The position numbers were made by a program, and so were the translations under genes. This document shows, in pieces, positions 45,392-53,868 of a stretch of 64,000 bases of DNA. How positions within the stretch are numbered: position 1 is the first letter of the stretch; each line of letters opens with the position of its first letter. Under the pieces are notes generated by a model. The model worked only from the letters and a program-made list of their open reading frames with translations, did no database searches and was not told the DNA's origin. Source of the stretch: JBGVSA01 sp041807905 (GTDB lineage: Bacteria; Pseudomonadota; Gammaproteobacteria; Burkholderiales; Rhodocyclaceae); the NCBI RefSeq assembly GCF_041807905.1, contig NZ_JBGVSA010000014.1, forward strand, positions 1-64,000. The letters are read 5' to 3'.

Positions 45392-46617
45392 ACGTCGAAC
45401 AGGCAGACATCCTCATCATTGGCGCCGGCCCGGCCGGCGCCGTGGCCGCGGGGCTCCTGCGTCGCCAGGGGTGCAGCGTGCTGGTGCTCGAACGCGAACA
45501 GTTCCCGCGTTTTTCGATCGGCGAGAGCCTGCTCCCGCAGAGCATGGCCTACATCGAAGAAGCCGGCATGCTGCAGGACGTGATCGAAGCCGGCTTCCAG
45601 TACAAGAACGGCGCCGCCTTTGCCTGGCGCGACCGCCACACCGCTTTCGACTTCCGCGAGAAGTTCAGTTGCGGCTGGGGCACCACTTATCAGGTACAGC
45701 GGGCTCGCTTCGACAAGGTGCTGGCCGATGCCGCCAGCCGGATGGGCGCGGAGATCCGCTACAGGCACGAGGTGATCGCGGCCGACGTATCCGGCGACCA
45801 GCCTGTGGTCACGGTGCGCGCGCCCGACGGTAGTACCTATCAGGTGCGTGCCAGCTTCATGCTGGACGCCTCGGGTTTCGGGCGCATCCTGCCGCGTCTG
45901 CTGCAATTGGAACAACCGTCGAACTTCCCGGTGCGCGGCGCGATCTTCACGCACATCGAAGATCGCGTGCCGCCTGCCTCGTTCGATCGCAACAAGATTC
46001 TCATCTCGGTTCATCCCGAACACACCGACGTCTGGTACTGGACGATTCCGTTCTCCGACGGACGCTGCTCACTGGGTGTGGTCGCGCGGCAGGACTTCCT
46101 CGCGCAGTACGACGGCACCGAAACAGAACGACTGCAGGCACTGGTGGCCGAAATGCCCTACCTCGCCGGGCTGCTCGCCCATGCACGGTGGGACACGCCG
46201 GCCCGCCAGATCGTCGGTTATTCGTCGAACGTGAAATCACTCTGGGGCAAGGGCTTTGCGCTGCTGGGCAACGCGGGCGAGTTCCTCGACCCGGTGTTCT
46301 CGTCGGGCGTGACCATCGCTTTCAAATCCGCGAGCCTGGCGACAGCCTGCATCGAGCGCCAGCACCGGGGTGAAGCCGTCGACTGGCAAGCCGATTTCGC
46401 GGTGCCGCTCAAGCGCGGCGTCGATACGTTCCGCACTTTCGTCGAGGCGTGGTACGAGGGCGGCTTCCAGCGCATCATTTTTCACCCGGACCAGACCGAC
46501 GAAATCCGCCGCATGATTTCGGCAATCCTCGCGGGCTACGCGTGGGACACCACCAATCCCTTCGTCGCCGAAAGCCGTCGACGTCTCGCTGTGCTGGAAG
46601 AACTGTGCGCAGGTTGA
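45388..46617 (+). CDS. FAD-dependent halogenase-like enzyme
   Basis: A 409-residue flavoprotein with GAGPAGAVAA (residues 12-21) for FAD binding, the GESLLPQS motif, K73 in GFQYKNGAAF aligning with the catalytic lysine of halogenases, WYWTIP at 216-221 (the WxWxIP halogenase motif) and FLDPVFSSG at 299-307 (Fx.Px.Sx.G halogenase motif). By family it is expected to use FADH2, oxygen and halide to halogenate an aryl ring. Such an enzyme also exists in the brominated xanthomonadin pathway. No flavin reductase is in the cluster. An alternative is an FAD monooxygenase without halogenation. Confidence 0.85.
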   Translation: MNVEQADILIIGAGPAGAVAAGLLRRQGCSVLVLEREQFPRFSIGESLLPQSMAYIEEAGMLQDVIEAGFQYKNGAAFAWRDRHTAFDFREKFSCGWGTTYQVQRARFDKVLADAASRMGAEIRYRHEVIAADVSGDQPVVTVRAPDGSTYQVRASFMLDASGFGRILPRLLQLEQPSNFPVRGAIFTHIEDRVPPASFDRNKILISVHPEHTDVWYWTIPFSDGRCSLGVVARQDFLAQYDGTETERLQALVAEMPYLAGLLAHARWDTPARQIVGYSSNVKSLWGKGFALLGNAGEFLDPVFSSGVTIAFKSASLATACIERQHRGEAVDWQADFAVPLKRGVDTFRTFVEAWYEGGFQRIIFHPDQTDEIRRMISAILAGYAWDTTNPFVAESRRRLAVLEELCAG

Positions 46618-47162
46618 TCGTTGCTCTGCTTCTGCCCGTGCTGGCTGCCTGCAGTTTTGCGCCAACGCGACCCTATCCGGGGGATGCGCCCTACTTTGCG
46701 CTGCCACCGGCCAGCCTCGGGCGCGAGCTGTCACTGCAACAGCAATTGCGTTTCGTGTCTCCCAACGGCGGCGATCGCACGCTCGATGCCTATCTCGAAG
46801 CGGATGCCGCTGCCGTGCGGCTTGCGGCGATGGTGAGCGGCCAGACGGCCATGCGCATCATCTGGGACGGCAACGACCTCACCAGTCAGCGTGCCGACTG
46901 GCTGCCAAAAACGGTCGACGCCGCCGCCGTACTATCGGACCTGCAACTGGTGTACTGGCCATTGCCGGCATTGCAGGCCGCACTGGCCCCAGGCTGGTCG
47001 CTCGAAGACGACGCCAGCTCGCGCCGATTGGTACAGGGCGGCGAGGTCGTGATCGAGGTCCACTATTCGGAGCGCTCGGGCGAGGCGCGCCACATCAGCA
47101 TCGACCACCCGCGGCTGGGCATGCGCCTGGAAATCGAATCAGCCAGCTCCACAGCTTCATGA
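46605..47162 (+). CDS. DUF3261 lipoprotein (ApeN-like)
   Basis: A 185-residue predicted lipoprotein starting at a GTG (reading MRRLIVALLLPVLAAC) with a lipobox LAAC at residues 13-16 and lipid cysteine C16. DUF3261 proteins are linked to aryl polyene clusters and may hold the pigment at the outer membrane. A GGAAG sequence precedes the start; the gene overlaps the halogenase-like gene by 13 nt and the next gene by ATGA. Confidence 0.87.
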   Translation: MRRLIVALLLPVLAACSFAPTRPYPGDAPYFALPPASLGRELSLQQQLRFVSPNGGDRTLDAYLEADAAAVRLAAMVSGQTAMRIIWDGNDLTSQRADWLPKTVDAAAVLSDLQLVYWPLPALQAALAPGWSLEDDASSRRLVQGGEVVIEVHYSERSGEARHISIDHPRLGMRLEIESASSTAS

Positions 47163-48343
47163 CACAAGACTTCTTTCTCAATGATTGCGGCGTCATCTGC
47201 GCGCTGGGTGCGGGCAAGGATGCCGTGCGCGAGGCGCTGTTCAATGCCGCCGGCCCAGGCGGCGTGGCGCCGAGCGAAGCCTTCCTCGGCCGTCGCCTGC
47301 ACGTCGGCGCAGTGAATTCCCCGCTGCCGGATCTGTCGCATCTGCCCGTCGAACTGCGCGGCCGCAACAACGGGCTCGTGCTGGCCGCAGCCAACGAGAT
47401 CCGCGCGAGCATCGTCGCTGTGCGCGAGCGCTTCGGCGCGGCGCGTGTCGCCGTCGTCATGGGCACCAGCACGACCGGCATCGGCGAGGCCGAAGCCGCG
47501 ACGCGCGTACTCGTGGCAGACGGCCACTACCCGCCGGCGTATCACTACGCGCAGCAGGAACTCGGCTCCACGGCGCAAGTGCTGGCACGCGAATTCGATC
47601 TGCGCGGGCCTTGCTACACGGTATCGACCGCGTGCTCGTCGAGCGCCAAGTCACTCATTTCGGCGGCGCGCTTGTTGTCGATGGGGCTGGCCGACGCGGT
47701 CGTGTGCGGCGGTGCGGATTCGCTGTGCGGCTTCACCATCGCCGGCTTTTCGTCGCTCGAGCTGATCAGCGCCGAGCGCTGCAACCCGATGTCGCGCAAT
47801 CGCGCTGGCATCAATATCGGCGAGGCGGCGGCACTGTTCGTCATGACGCGCGAGCCGGGCGGTGCGCGCTTGTCGGGCTGGGGCGAGAGCTCAGACGCAC
47901 ACCATATTTCCGCACCGGACCCGAGCGGTCGCGGCGCCATCGAGGCGATGACGTCCGCGCTGTCGCGTGCGGGCCTGACGGCCGACGATGTCGACTACCT
48001 GAACATGCATGGCACCGCTACACCGCAGAACGATGCGGTGGAGTCTGCGGCCATCGCGCAGGTCTTCGGCACCGAAGTGCCTTGCAGCTCGACCAAGCCG
48101 CTGACCGGCCATACGCTGGGTGCGGCGGGCGCATTGGGCGCTGCATTTGCGTGGCTCGTCGTGCAATCCGAATCAGGCGGACGCCTGCCGCCGCATTGGT
48201 ATGACAACGAGCGCGACGAGGCGCTGGCAAGCATCCACCTGGTATCGCCCGGCGAACGCACCGCACACACGCCGCGTCATGTGCTGGCGAATACCTTCGC
48301 CTTCGGCGGCAACAACGCCAGCCTGATCGTGAGCGCGGCATGA
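47159..48343 (+). CDS. Beta-ketoacyl-ACP synthase (ApeO-like)
   Basis: Elongation ketosynthase of 394 residues with the Cys-His-His triad: C159 in VSTACSSSAKS, then NMHGTATPQND and TKPLTGHTLGAAG. Expected to form a heterodimer with the chain-length-factor-like protein at 34279 and extend the polyene. It overlaps both neighbours by ATGA. Confidence 0.93.
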   Translation: MTQDFFLNDCGVICALGAGKDAVREALFNAAGPGGVAPSEAFLGRRLHVGAVNSPLPDLSHLPVELRGRNNGLVLAAANEIRASIVAVRERFGAARVAVVMGTSTTGIGEAEAATRVLVADGHYPPAYHYAQQELGSTAQVLAREFDLRGPCYTVSTACSSSAKSLISAARLLSMGLADAVVCGGADSLCGFTIAGFSSLELISAERCNPMSRNRAGINIGEAAALFVMTREPGGARLSGWGESSDAHHISAPDPSGRGAIEAMTSALSRAGLTADDVDYLNMHGTATPQNDAVESAAIAQVFGTEVPCSSTKPLTGHTLGAAGALGAAFAWLVVQSESGGRLPPHWYDNERDEALASIHLVSPGERTAHTPRHVLANTFAFGGNNASLIVSAA

Positions 48344-48792
48344 CGACTCAGGCCATCAAGGATCTGCTGCCGCACGCGGCGCCGATGATCCTCATCGACG
48401 AGTTGGTCGAGGTCAACGGACCCGATATCGTCACGCGCATCCACATCCGGCCCGAGAGCCCGTTCTGCGAGAATGGCCGCGTCGGCGCCTGGGTGGGCAT
48501 CGAATACATGGCGCAGACCGTCGGGGCCTGGGCGGGGCATTGCGACAGGCGCGACGGACGCGCCGTGCGCATCGGCTTTCTGCTCGGTGCGCGTCGATAC
48601 GAATGCAGCGTGCCGCACTTTGAAGTCGGCGACACGCTGGTGGTTGCGGCCCATTGCGACATTCAAGATCGTGAGGGCCTGTCATCGTTTCGCTGCACGA
48701 TTTCGCGCGGGGGCGCGGAACTGGCGCAGGCAAACGTCACCGTGTTCCAGCCTGCGAACGCGGCAGAGTTTTTGGGGGGAGAGGACAATTGA
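48340..48792 (+). CDS. 3-hydroxyacyl-ACP dehydratase, hotdog fold (ApeP-like)
   Basis: A 150-residue ApeP-type dehydratase with the conserved LLPHAAPMILIDELV start (H12) and the VGIEYMAQTVGAWAG helix. It should pair with the ApeI-like domain fused to the ligase. It overlaps the upstream gene by ATGA and the downstream gene by TTGA. Confidence 0.9.
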   Translation: MTTQAIKDLLPHAAPMILIDELVEVNGPDIVTRIHIRPESPFCENGRVGAWVGIEYMAQTVGAWAGHCDRRDGRAVRIGFLLGARRYECSVPHFEVGDTLVVAAHCDIQDREGLSSFRCTISRGGAELAQANVTVFQPANAAEFLGGEDN

Positions 48793-49514
48793 ACAACACC
48801 GTGCTAGTGACCGGATCGAGTCGCGGCATCGGCCGGGCCATCGCACAACGACTGGCCCGCGATGGATATGACGTCGTCGTGCATTGCCGCAGTCGGCGCG
48901 ACGAAGCCGACGCCGTGGCCACAGAGATCGCCGCATTGGGTCGCAAGGCCCGCGTACTGCAGTTCGACGTGGCCGACCGTGCTGCCGCCGCTGCCGCACT
49001 GGACAATGACATTGCGACGCATGGCGCCTATTACGGCGTGGTATGCAATGCGGGCATTGCGCGCGACAACGCGTTTCCGGCGCTGACGGGCGACGAGTGG
49101 GACAGCGTCATCCATACCAACCTGGATGCGTTCTACAACGTGCTCAATCCGGTCGTCATGCCGATGGTGCGTCGTCGCGCGGCGGGCCGCATCGTCACCT
49201 TGTCTTCCGTCTCGGGCGTGGCGGGCAATCGCGGCCAGGTGAATTACAGTGCGGCCAAGGCCGGCATCATCGGCGCCACCAAGGCGCTGGCGCTGGAACT
49301 GGCCAAGCGCGACATCACGGTCAATTGCGTGGCCCCCGGCCTGATCGACACCGAGATGATCGAGCCGCATGTGCTCGAAGAAGCGATGAAGATGATTCCC
49401 GCGCGCCGCACCGGCAAGCCGGAGGAAGTCGCCGCGACGGTCAGCTTCCTGCTCTCGCCGGATGCCGCATACATCACGCGGCAGGTCATTTCGGTCAACG
49501 GGGGAATGATCTGA
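48789..49514 (+). CDS. 3-oxoacyl-ACP reductase, FabG-type SDR (ApeQ-like)
   Basis: A 241-residue short-chain dehydrogenase with the TGSSRGIG NADP-binding loop (8-15), the NAG motif, and the catalytic S140, Y153 and K157 (YSAAK). It reduces 3-ketoacyl-ACP with NADPH during polyene growth. The start is a TTG overlapping the upstream stop (TTGA). Confidence 0.93.
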   Translation: MNNTVLVTGSSRGIGRAIAQRLARDGYDVVVHCRSRRDEADAVATEIAALGRKARVLQFDVADRAAAAAALDNDIATHGAYYGVVCNAGIARDNAFPALTGDEWDSVIHTNLDAFYNVLNPVVMPMVRRRAAGRIVTLSSVSGVAGNRGQVNYSAAKAGIIGATKALALELAKRDITVNCVAPGLIDTEMIEPHVLEEAMKMIPARRTGKPEEVAATVSFLLSPDAAYITRQVISVNGGMI

Positions 49515-50743
49515 TGCGTCGCCGTGTCGTCATCACCGGCATGGCCGGCATCAGCCCGCTCGGCAACGATTGGGCAAGCATTCGCGCCAAGCTCGCATCC
49601 GGCACCAACGCGGTGACCCGCATGCCGGGCTGGGATGAAGTCGAAGGGTTGCACACGCACCTCGGCGCCAAGGCTGCGCCGTTCGATCTCCCGCCGCATT
49701 TCAACCGCAAGACCACGCGCAGCATGGGCAATGTCGCGCTGATGGCCGTCATCGCCACCGAGCGCGCGCTTGCCGACGCAGGACTGTCGGGCAGCGAGCT
49801 TCTCACCAGCGGCAAGGTCGGCATCAGCTATGGTTCTTCGGCGGGCACGCCGTCGGCCATCGGCGATTTCGGGCGCATGATCCGCGACCGCAACACCGAG
49901 GGCATCACGGCCAACACGTACATCAAGATGATGAGCCACACGGCGGCGGTGAACATTGGCGTGCACTTCGGCATCACGGGGCGCGTCATCACGACCAGCA
50001 GCGCGTGTACCTCCGGCAGCCAGGGCATCGGCTACGCCTACGAGGCGATCCAGTCCGGCAAGCAGGTGGCGATGATTGCTGGCGGCGCCGAAGAGCTCGA
50101 CGCGATTCACGCGGCCGTCTTCGACACCTTGTTCGCCACCAGCGTCATGAACGATTCACCAGGGCTCACGCCGCGTCCGTTCGACGCGCGTCGCGACGGC
50201 CTCGTGCTGGGCGAAGGTGCGGGCACGATGATCCTCGAAGACCTCGAACATGCGCAGGCGCGCGGCGCACGCATCTATGCCGAAATCGTAGGATTCGGCA
50301 CCAATTGCGACGGCACGCACGTGACGCACCCCAACGCGCCCACCATGGCCGCCGCCATGCGGCTGGCCCTCGAAGACGCCGGGCTCGACGCCAGCCGCAT
50401 CGGCTACGTCAACGCGCACGGCACGTCCACCGACCGCGGCGACGTAGCTGAAGCCGGCGCTACCCGCGCCATCTATGGCGGCGCCACGCCGATCAGTTCG
50501 CTCAAAAGCTTCATGGGCCATACGCTCGGCGCCTGTGGCGTACTCGAAGCCTGGATGACCATCGAGATGATGCGCGAGGGCTGGTTCGCGCCCACGCTCA
50601 ATCTCGAACAGGTCGCCGATGGCTGCGAAGGGCTCGCACACATCATGGGTAGCGCACGAAACATCGAGTGCGAATTCGTCACCAGCAACAACTTCGCCTT
50701 CGGCGGTATCAATACATCGCTGATCTTCCGTCGCTGGAACTGA
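49514..50743 (+). CDS. Beta-ketoacyl-ACP synthase (FabF-like, ApeR-like)
   Basis: A second 409-residue ketosynthase with C165 in TSSACTSGSQG, NAHGTSTDRGD and KSFMGHTLGACG as the catalytic triad. In the model systems the second ketosynthase is thought to start chain assembly or to supply the first condensations. The ATG overlaps the upstream stop by 1 nt (TGATG). Last gene of the contiguous cluster. Confidence 0.92.
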   Translation: MRRRVVITGMAGISPLGNDWASIRAKLASGTNAVTRMPGWDEVEGLHTHLGAKAAPFDLPPHFNRKTTRSMGNVALMAVIATERALADAGLSGSELLTSGKVGISYGSSAGTPSAIGDFGRMIRDRNTEGITANTYIKMMSHTAAVNIGVHFGITGRVITTSSACTSGSQGIGYAYEAIQSGKQVAMIAGGAEELDAIHAAVFDTLFATSVMNDSPGLTPRPFDARRDGLVLGEGAGTMILEDLEHAQARGARIYAEIVGFGTNCDGTHVTHPNAPTMAAAMRLALEDAGLDASRIGYVNAHGTSTDRGDVAEAGATRAIYGGATPISSLKSFMGHTLGACGVLEAWMTIEMMREGWFAPTLNLEQVADGCEGLAHIMGSARNIECEFVTSNNFAFGGINTSLIFRRWN

Positions 50744-50801
50744 AGACGCACATCGCAGACGCTAGAATCCGTCGTCATTTACCACCCCCAAGGGAGTCGT
50801 C

Positions 50802-51242
50802 ATGAAGAAGTCCGGTCTCATCGTCGCCGCTGCCGCCGCGTTGTTCACCTTCAACGCCCAGGCGCGCGACACCACGCTGCACATCTCGATCCAGGAGGCG
50901 CTGTCGACGCCCGAAGCGCAGGAGAAGCTTGATCCCGAAATCCGCTTCTACTGGGGCAACCAGGCCACACCGAAGGTGCTGCAGAAGATGGGCGACGACG
51001 TCAGCAACAAGAAGACCAACGCCTTCAACAAGAGCGACGAAGAAGCCTGCAAGTGGGCGTTCCTGTCGGCCGTGCTGGCTTTCCAGGAAAAGGCCAAGCA
51101 GGTCGGCGCCAACGCCGTGGTGAATATGGTCAGCTACTACAAGAAAGTGGAGTTCTCCAGCCCGACTGAATTCGAATGCCACGCCGGCGCCATCATCGGG
51201 GGCGTTGCCCTGAAGGGCACCTACGCCAAGATCGGCAAGTAA
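50802..51242 (+). CDS. Small secreted protein of the family misnamed excinuclease
   Basis: A 146-residue protein with a signal peptide (IVAAAAALFTFNAQA, cleavage before RDTTLHIS) and a mature domain carrying the conserved segments KKTNAFNKSDEEACKWAFLSA and GANAVVNMVSYYKKVEFSS. Databases often call relatives excinuclease subunit, but there is no resemblance to UvrA. It lies 58 bp after the aryl polyene cluster, with an AAGGGAG Shine-Dalgarno, and may be functionally linked to it. Confidence 0.75.
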   Translation: MKKSGLIVAAAAALFTFNAQARDTTLHISIQEALSTPEAQEKLDPEIRFYWGNQATPKVLQKMGDDVSNKKTNAFNKSDEEACKWAFLSAVLAFQEKAKQVGANAVVNMVSYYKKVEFSSPTEFECHAGAIIGGVALKGTYAKIGK

Positions 51243-51414
51243 GCAGGCCGATGCAATACGTGGCGGGGCGGGCGTCGCGGCGCCTTCTCCGCACTTTGAC
51301 GCGCGCTGTGACACGGTGTGGCCGGTGCCCTGCTTTTTGATGGACGCAGACCAGCGTCAACCCCCATCGCGCAAACCTCACCGATCATCCGTTTTTTCGC
51401 TCATCGAAGCCGCC

Positions 51415-51912
51415 ATGATCCGAGTCGTCCTCTCCTGTATCACCGCTCTTCTTCTCGTCGTTTCCGGTACTGCGTCGGCCCGCCAGAGCCCGATGCCGGT
51501 CTTCGGCCGCCAGCCAATCCTGTCTCAGCCCGGTACGCCCGCCGACGTGCGGCTGGTCATCAAACAGGCGGCTGTCATGCAGGCTCCCGAAACCTGGACG
51601 ATCGTCGCCGAAGATGCCGACCGCATCCGCCTGCAGCTCAATGTGCGCAACAGGCATTTTGCTGTCATCGACATCGTCAACATCGACGCCAGCTCGTGCG
51701 ACATCAAGTACGTGAGCAGCGAGAATCTCAACTACACCAAGAACGACGACGGCTCGGAAGAAATCCATCCGAACTTTACCAAGTGGGTACAGGCGCTGAT
51801 GCGCAGTGCTCGCGCTCAGGCACTACAACTGCAAGCACGCAACAATGGCGCCGTGCCGCCGGCGCAGCCGCTGACCGTGACGCCGTTGCCGGCCGCTGCG
51901 CCAGCGCCCTGA
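51415..51912 (+). CDS. Predicted secreted protein, function unknown
   Basis: A 165-residue protein with an N-terminal signal peptide (VVLSCITALLLVVSGTASA) and no recognised domain. The mature part is rich in polar residues and ends in a proline/alanine-rich tail. The ATG at 51415 is preferred over an open upstream extension because it gives a clean signal peptide. Convergent with the deoxyribosyltransferase-like gene. Confidence 0.65.
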   Translation: MIRVVLSCITALLLVVSGTASARQSPMPVFGRQPILSQPGTPADVRLVIKQAAVMQAPETWTIVAEDADRIRLQLNVRNRHFAVIDIVNIDASSCDIKYVSSENLNYTKNDDGSEEIHPNFTKWVQALMRSARAQALQLQARNNGAVPPAQPLTVTPLPAAAPAP

Positions 51913-51925
51913 TCCGGATCGAACG

Positions 51926-52414
51926 TCAGGGATTGCGCGCGCCCATGAGCGCGCGCAGCGCGTCCCTGATGTCGCCGATGACGATGTTGGCCGGGACGGC
52001 CAGCATCAGGTTGAGAGGTAGTCCGAAATTCTCGACGTGCATGCCCTGCGCGTCGATGGGCCCGGCACCGGACGCCGAGCCCTGCATGCGAGTCACACGG
52101 GCGGCAATCGATTCGCCGCTCGCCATGTATCCGACCACGCGCTTGCCCAGCGCGACGGCGAACCCCACCTCGAAGCACGTACCGGAATCCGGCTCCGCAC
52201 CGCGGAACGGGTTGAGATTCGCCAGCACGGCGTCCGCCCGCCGGATGAGTTCCACATTGCTGGTATAGATCGCCTCGGGCGTGGCGTGCGCTCCGTCCAG
52301 CGGCACCAATGCCTCGCAACCGTGCGCCGCGCACAAGGCCCTGACCTCGTCGGCCCAGGCCCCGGCATCAGCGCGGAAGACGTCCGGCCCGGCGATGTAG
52401 ACGCGCAGCGTCAA
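51926..52414 (-). CDS. Nucleoside 2-deoxyribosyltransferase-like protein
   Basis: A 162-residue protein with the family signatures YIAGPDVFRADA (residues 6-17), PDSGTCFEVGFAVALGK with the catalytic glutamate E82 and D76, consistent with hydrolysis or exchange of deoxynucleoside bases. The start overlaps the end of rdgC by 4 nt (ATGA), so the two are cotranscribed, which suggests a DNA metabolism or nucleotide-pool role. Confidence 0.85.
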   Translation of the reverse strand: MTLRVYIAGPDVFRADAGAWADEVRALCAAHGCEALVPLDGAHATPEAIYTSNVELIRRADAVLANLNPFRGAEPDSGTCFEVGFAVALGKRVVGYMASGESIAARVTRMQGSASGAGPIDAQGMHVENFGLPLNLMLAVPANIVIGDIRDALRALMGARNP

Positions 52415-53316
52415 ATGGTTTTCTCCTCGCCGCCCAGCGCGTCGATCAGGGCCGGGATCACGCGTTGCAGTTCGCCCGTCATGAGCGCGAAGTCAGCATC
52501 GAACTGTTCGTCGCGGGAGATCGCGTCCGGCGCGCCGGCAGCTTCCTTGACCACGTCGAGCACCTGCAGGCGCTTGATCTCGAACTTGTCATTGAGCACC
52601 AAACTGACGCGGTCGTCGAAAGTCATCGCCAGGCGCGTGACCTGCTTACCGCTGGCGATGTGTTCGCGGATCTCGCCGCCTTCGAGCGTGTGGCGCACGT
52701 AGCGTACGGCGCTCTTCTCGTCGGTGACGGATGCCAGTTCGCAATCCTGATCGATGGTGAAGGCGCCCGGCGCGTCGCCTTCGGCCAGCCATTGGGTCAT
52801 GGCGCCAGCCGGCGACAGGCGCGTGTTGAGCAGCTTGATGGGGAGTTCGTCCAGCGCCTTGCCCAGTGCTTCGATGACCACGTCGGCGCCCTTGCGGCTG
52901 GAGGCGTCGATGGCAAGCCAGCCGCCCTTCGGGTCGATCCAGACATAGGTGCGGCGACGACGGGTGAAGGCACGCGGCAGGAGTTCCTGCATCACCGCGT
53001 CCTTGATCTCCTTGATCTGCTTGCGCCCCGGTTTGTAGCCCTGTTGCGCTTCGATTTCTTCGGCGCGCTCTTCGGCCGTCTCGTTGACGACCGAACTGGG
53101 CAGCAGGCGTTGCTCGACGGTCAGGGCGATCATCCATTGACCGCCGACGCTGTGGACAAGGCCGCCATCCTGCACGGGCGCGGTAAAGCCGCGACTCATG
53201 GGGTCCTGGCTGCCGCAGGGCTGGAAGGACAGACGACCGAGCTGATCCGCGAGCCGATCGATGGTGATGTCCCACGGCGCCGGCAGGCGGTAGAGTTGAA
53301 GGTTACGAAACCACAT
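52411..53316 (-). CDS. rdgC: Recombination-associated protein RdgC
   Basis: Ring-shaped double-strand DNA-binding protein that modulates RecA loading. The 301-residue protein matches RdgC in length and in MWFRNLQLYRL at the N terminus and GFTAPVQDGGLVHSVGGQWMIAL in two pieces further on. It overlaps the deoxyribosyltransferase-like gene by 4 nt. Confidence 0.95.
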   Translation of the reverse strand: MWFRNLQLYRLPAPWDITIDRLADQLGRLSFQPCGSQDPMSRGFTAPVQDGGLVHSVGGQWMIALTVEQRLLPSSVVNETAEERAEEIEAQQGYKPGRKQIKEIKDAVMQELLPRAFTRRRRTYVWIDPKGGWLAIDASSRKGADVVIEALGKALDELPIKLLNTRLSPAGAMTQWLAEGDAPGAFTIDQDCELASVTDEKSAVRYVRHTLEGGEIREHIASGKQVTRLAMTFDDRVSLVLNDKFEIKRLQVLDVVKEAAGAPDAISRDEQFDADFALMTGELQRVIPALIDALGGEEKTI

Positions 53317-53387
53317 GTGCCGAAAAATTGGGAAATGATACGCGGCGTCCGAAGGCGCCGCGAGTCTTGACAGAAGGGAAAGCGACC

Positions 53388-53618
53388 ATGAAATACCTGA
53401 AACTGGCCGGCCTGGTCGGCGTCACCGCGCTGGCGACCGCGTGCGGCCTGACCGAATCGGCCACGACCGCCGCCACCGTCGCAAAAACCCAAGCCATGGC
53501 TGCGGAACAAGCCAGGAAGCAGGGCGATCAAATCGTGCTGAAAATGCAGCAGGCCAACGAAGATGAACAGCGCAGGCTGCAACAGCAACTGGATGCCGCG
53601 GATGCCGGCAACAAATGA
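53388..53618 (+). CDS. Small coiled-coil lipoprotein
   Basis: A 76-residue predicted lipoprotein: signal peptide with lipobox ALATAC (lipid cysteine C19), then a short alanine/threonine spacer and a helical, glutamine-rich heptad region (about 40-72). It resembles small Lpp-like outer membrane lipoproteins, though it is not Lpp itself. AAGGGAAAG upstream supports the ATG at 53388. Confidence 0.72.
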   Translation: MKYLKLAGLVGVTALATACGLTESATTAATVAKTQAMAAEQARKQGDQIVLKMQQANEDEQRRLQQQLDAADAGNK

Positions 53619-53643
53619 CCACGACCATGAGGAAACCACCGCC

Positions 53644-53826
53644 ATGAAGAAGCCCGCAGTCAAACAACGCAACCTGGTGCATCTGGCGATGCTTCAGACA
53701 CGGCGCGGCGGCGCGCACGACAAGACGAACAAGCAACGCCGGGCCAACGAAAAGAGCCGGCTTCGCAAGAACGTCCGCCACAATGACGAAGGCGGTTTTT
53801 TTCAGTCGGACGCCTTGGCCGCCTGA
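53644..53826 (+). CDS. Small basic conserved protein
   Basis: A 60-residue highly basic protein (MKKPAVKQRNLVHLAML, then KTNKQRRANEKSRLRKNVRHN) reminiscent of small conserved proteins found in betaproteobacteria; function unknown, nucleic-acid binding is plausible from charge only. The stop codon lies inside a large perfect inverted repeat (53788-53840). It is 25 bp after the small lipoprotein gene. Confidence 0.65.
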   Translation: MKKPAVKQRNLVHLAMLQTRRGGAHDKTNKQRRANEKSRLRKNVRHNDEGGFFQSDALAA

Positions 53827-53840
53827 AAAAAACCGCCTTC
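53788..53840. repeat. 18-bp perfect inverted repeat around the stop codon, between convergent genes
   Basis: The left arm GAAGGCGGTTTTTTTCAG (53788-53805) is exactly complementary to the right arm (53823-53840), with 17 nt between. The stop codon of the small basic gene (53824-53826) is in the right arm. The repeat contains A/T runs inside the stem, so it can fold on both strands and probably ends transcription for both convergent genes, but its layout differs from the usual stem-then-T-tract form. Confidence 0.75.
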
Positions 53841-53868
53841 ATGACTCCCGCCGTGGCCGGCGCTCCGG

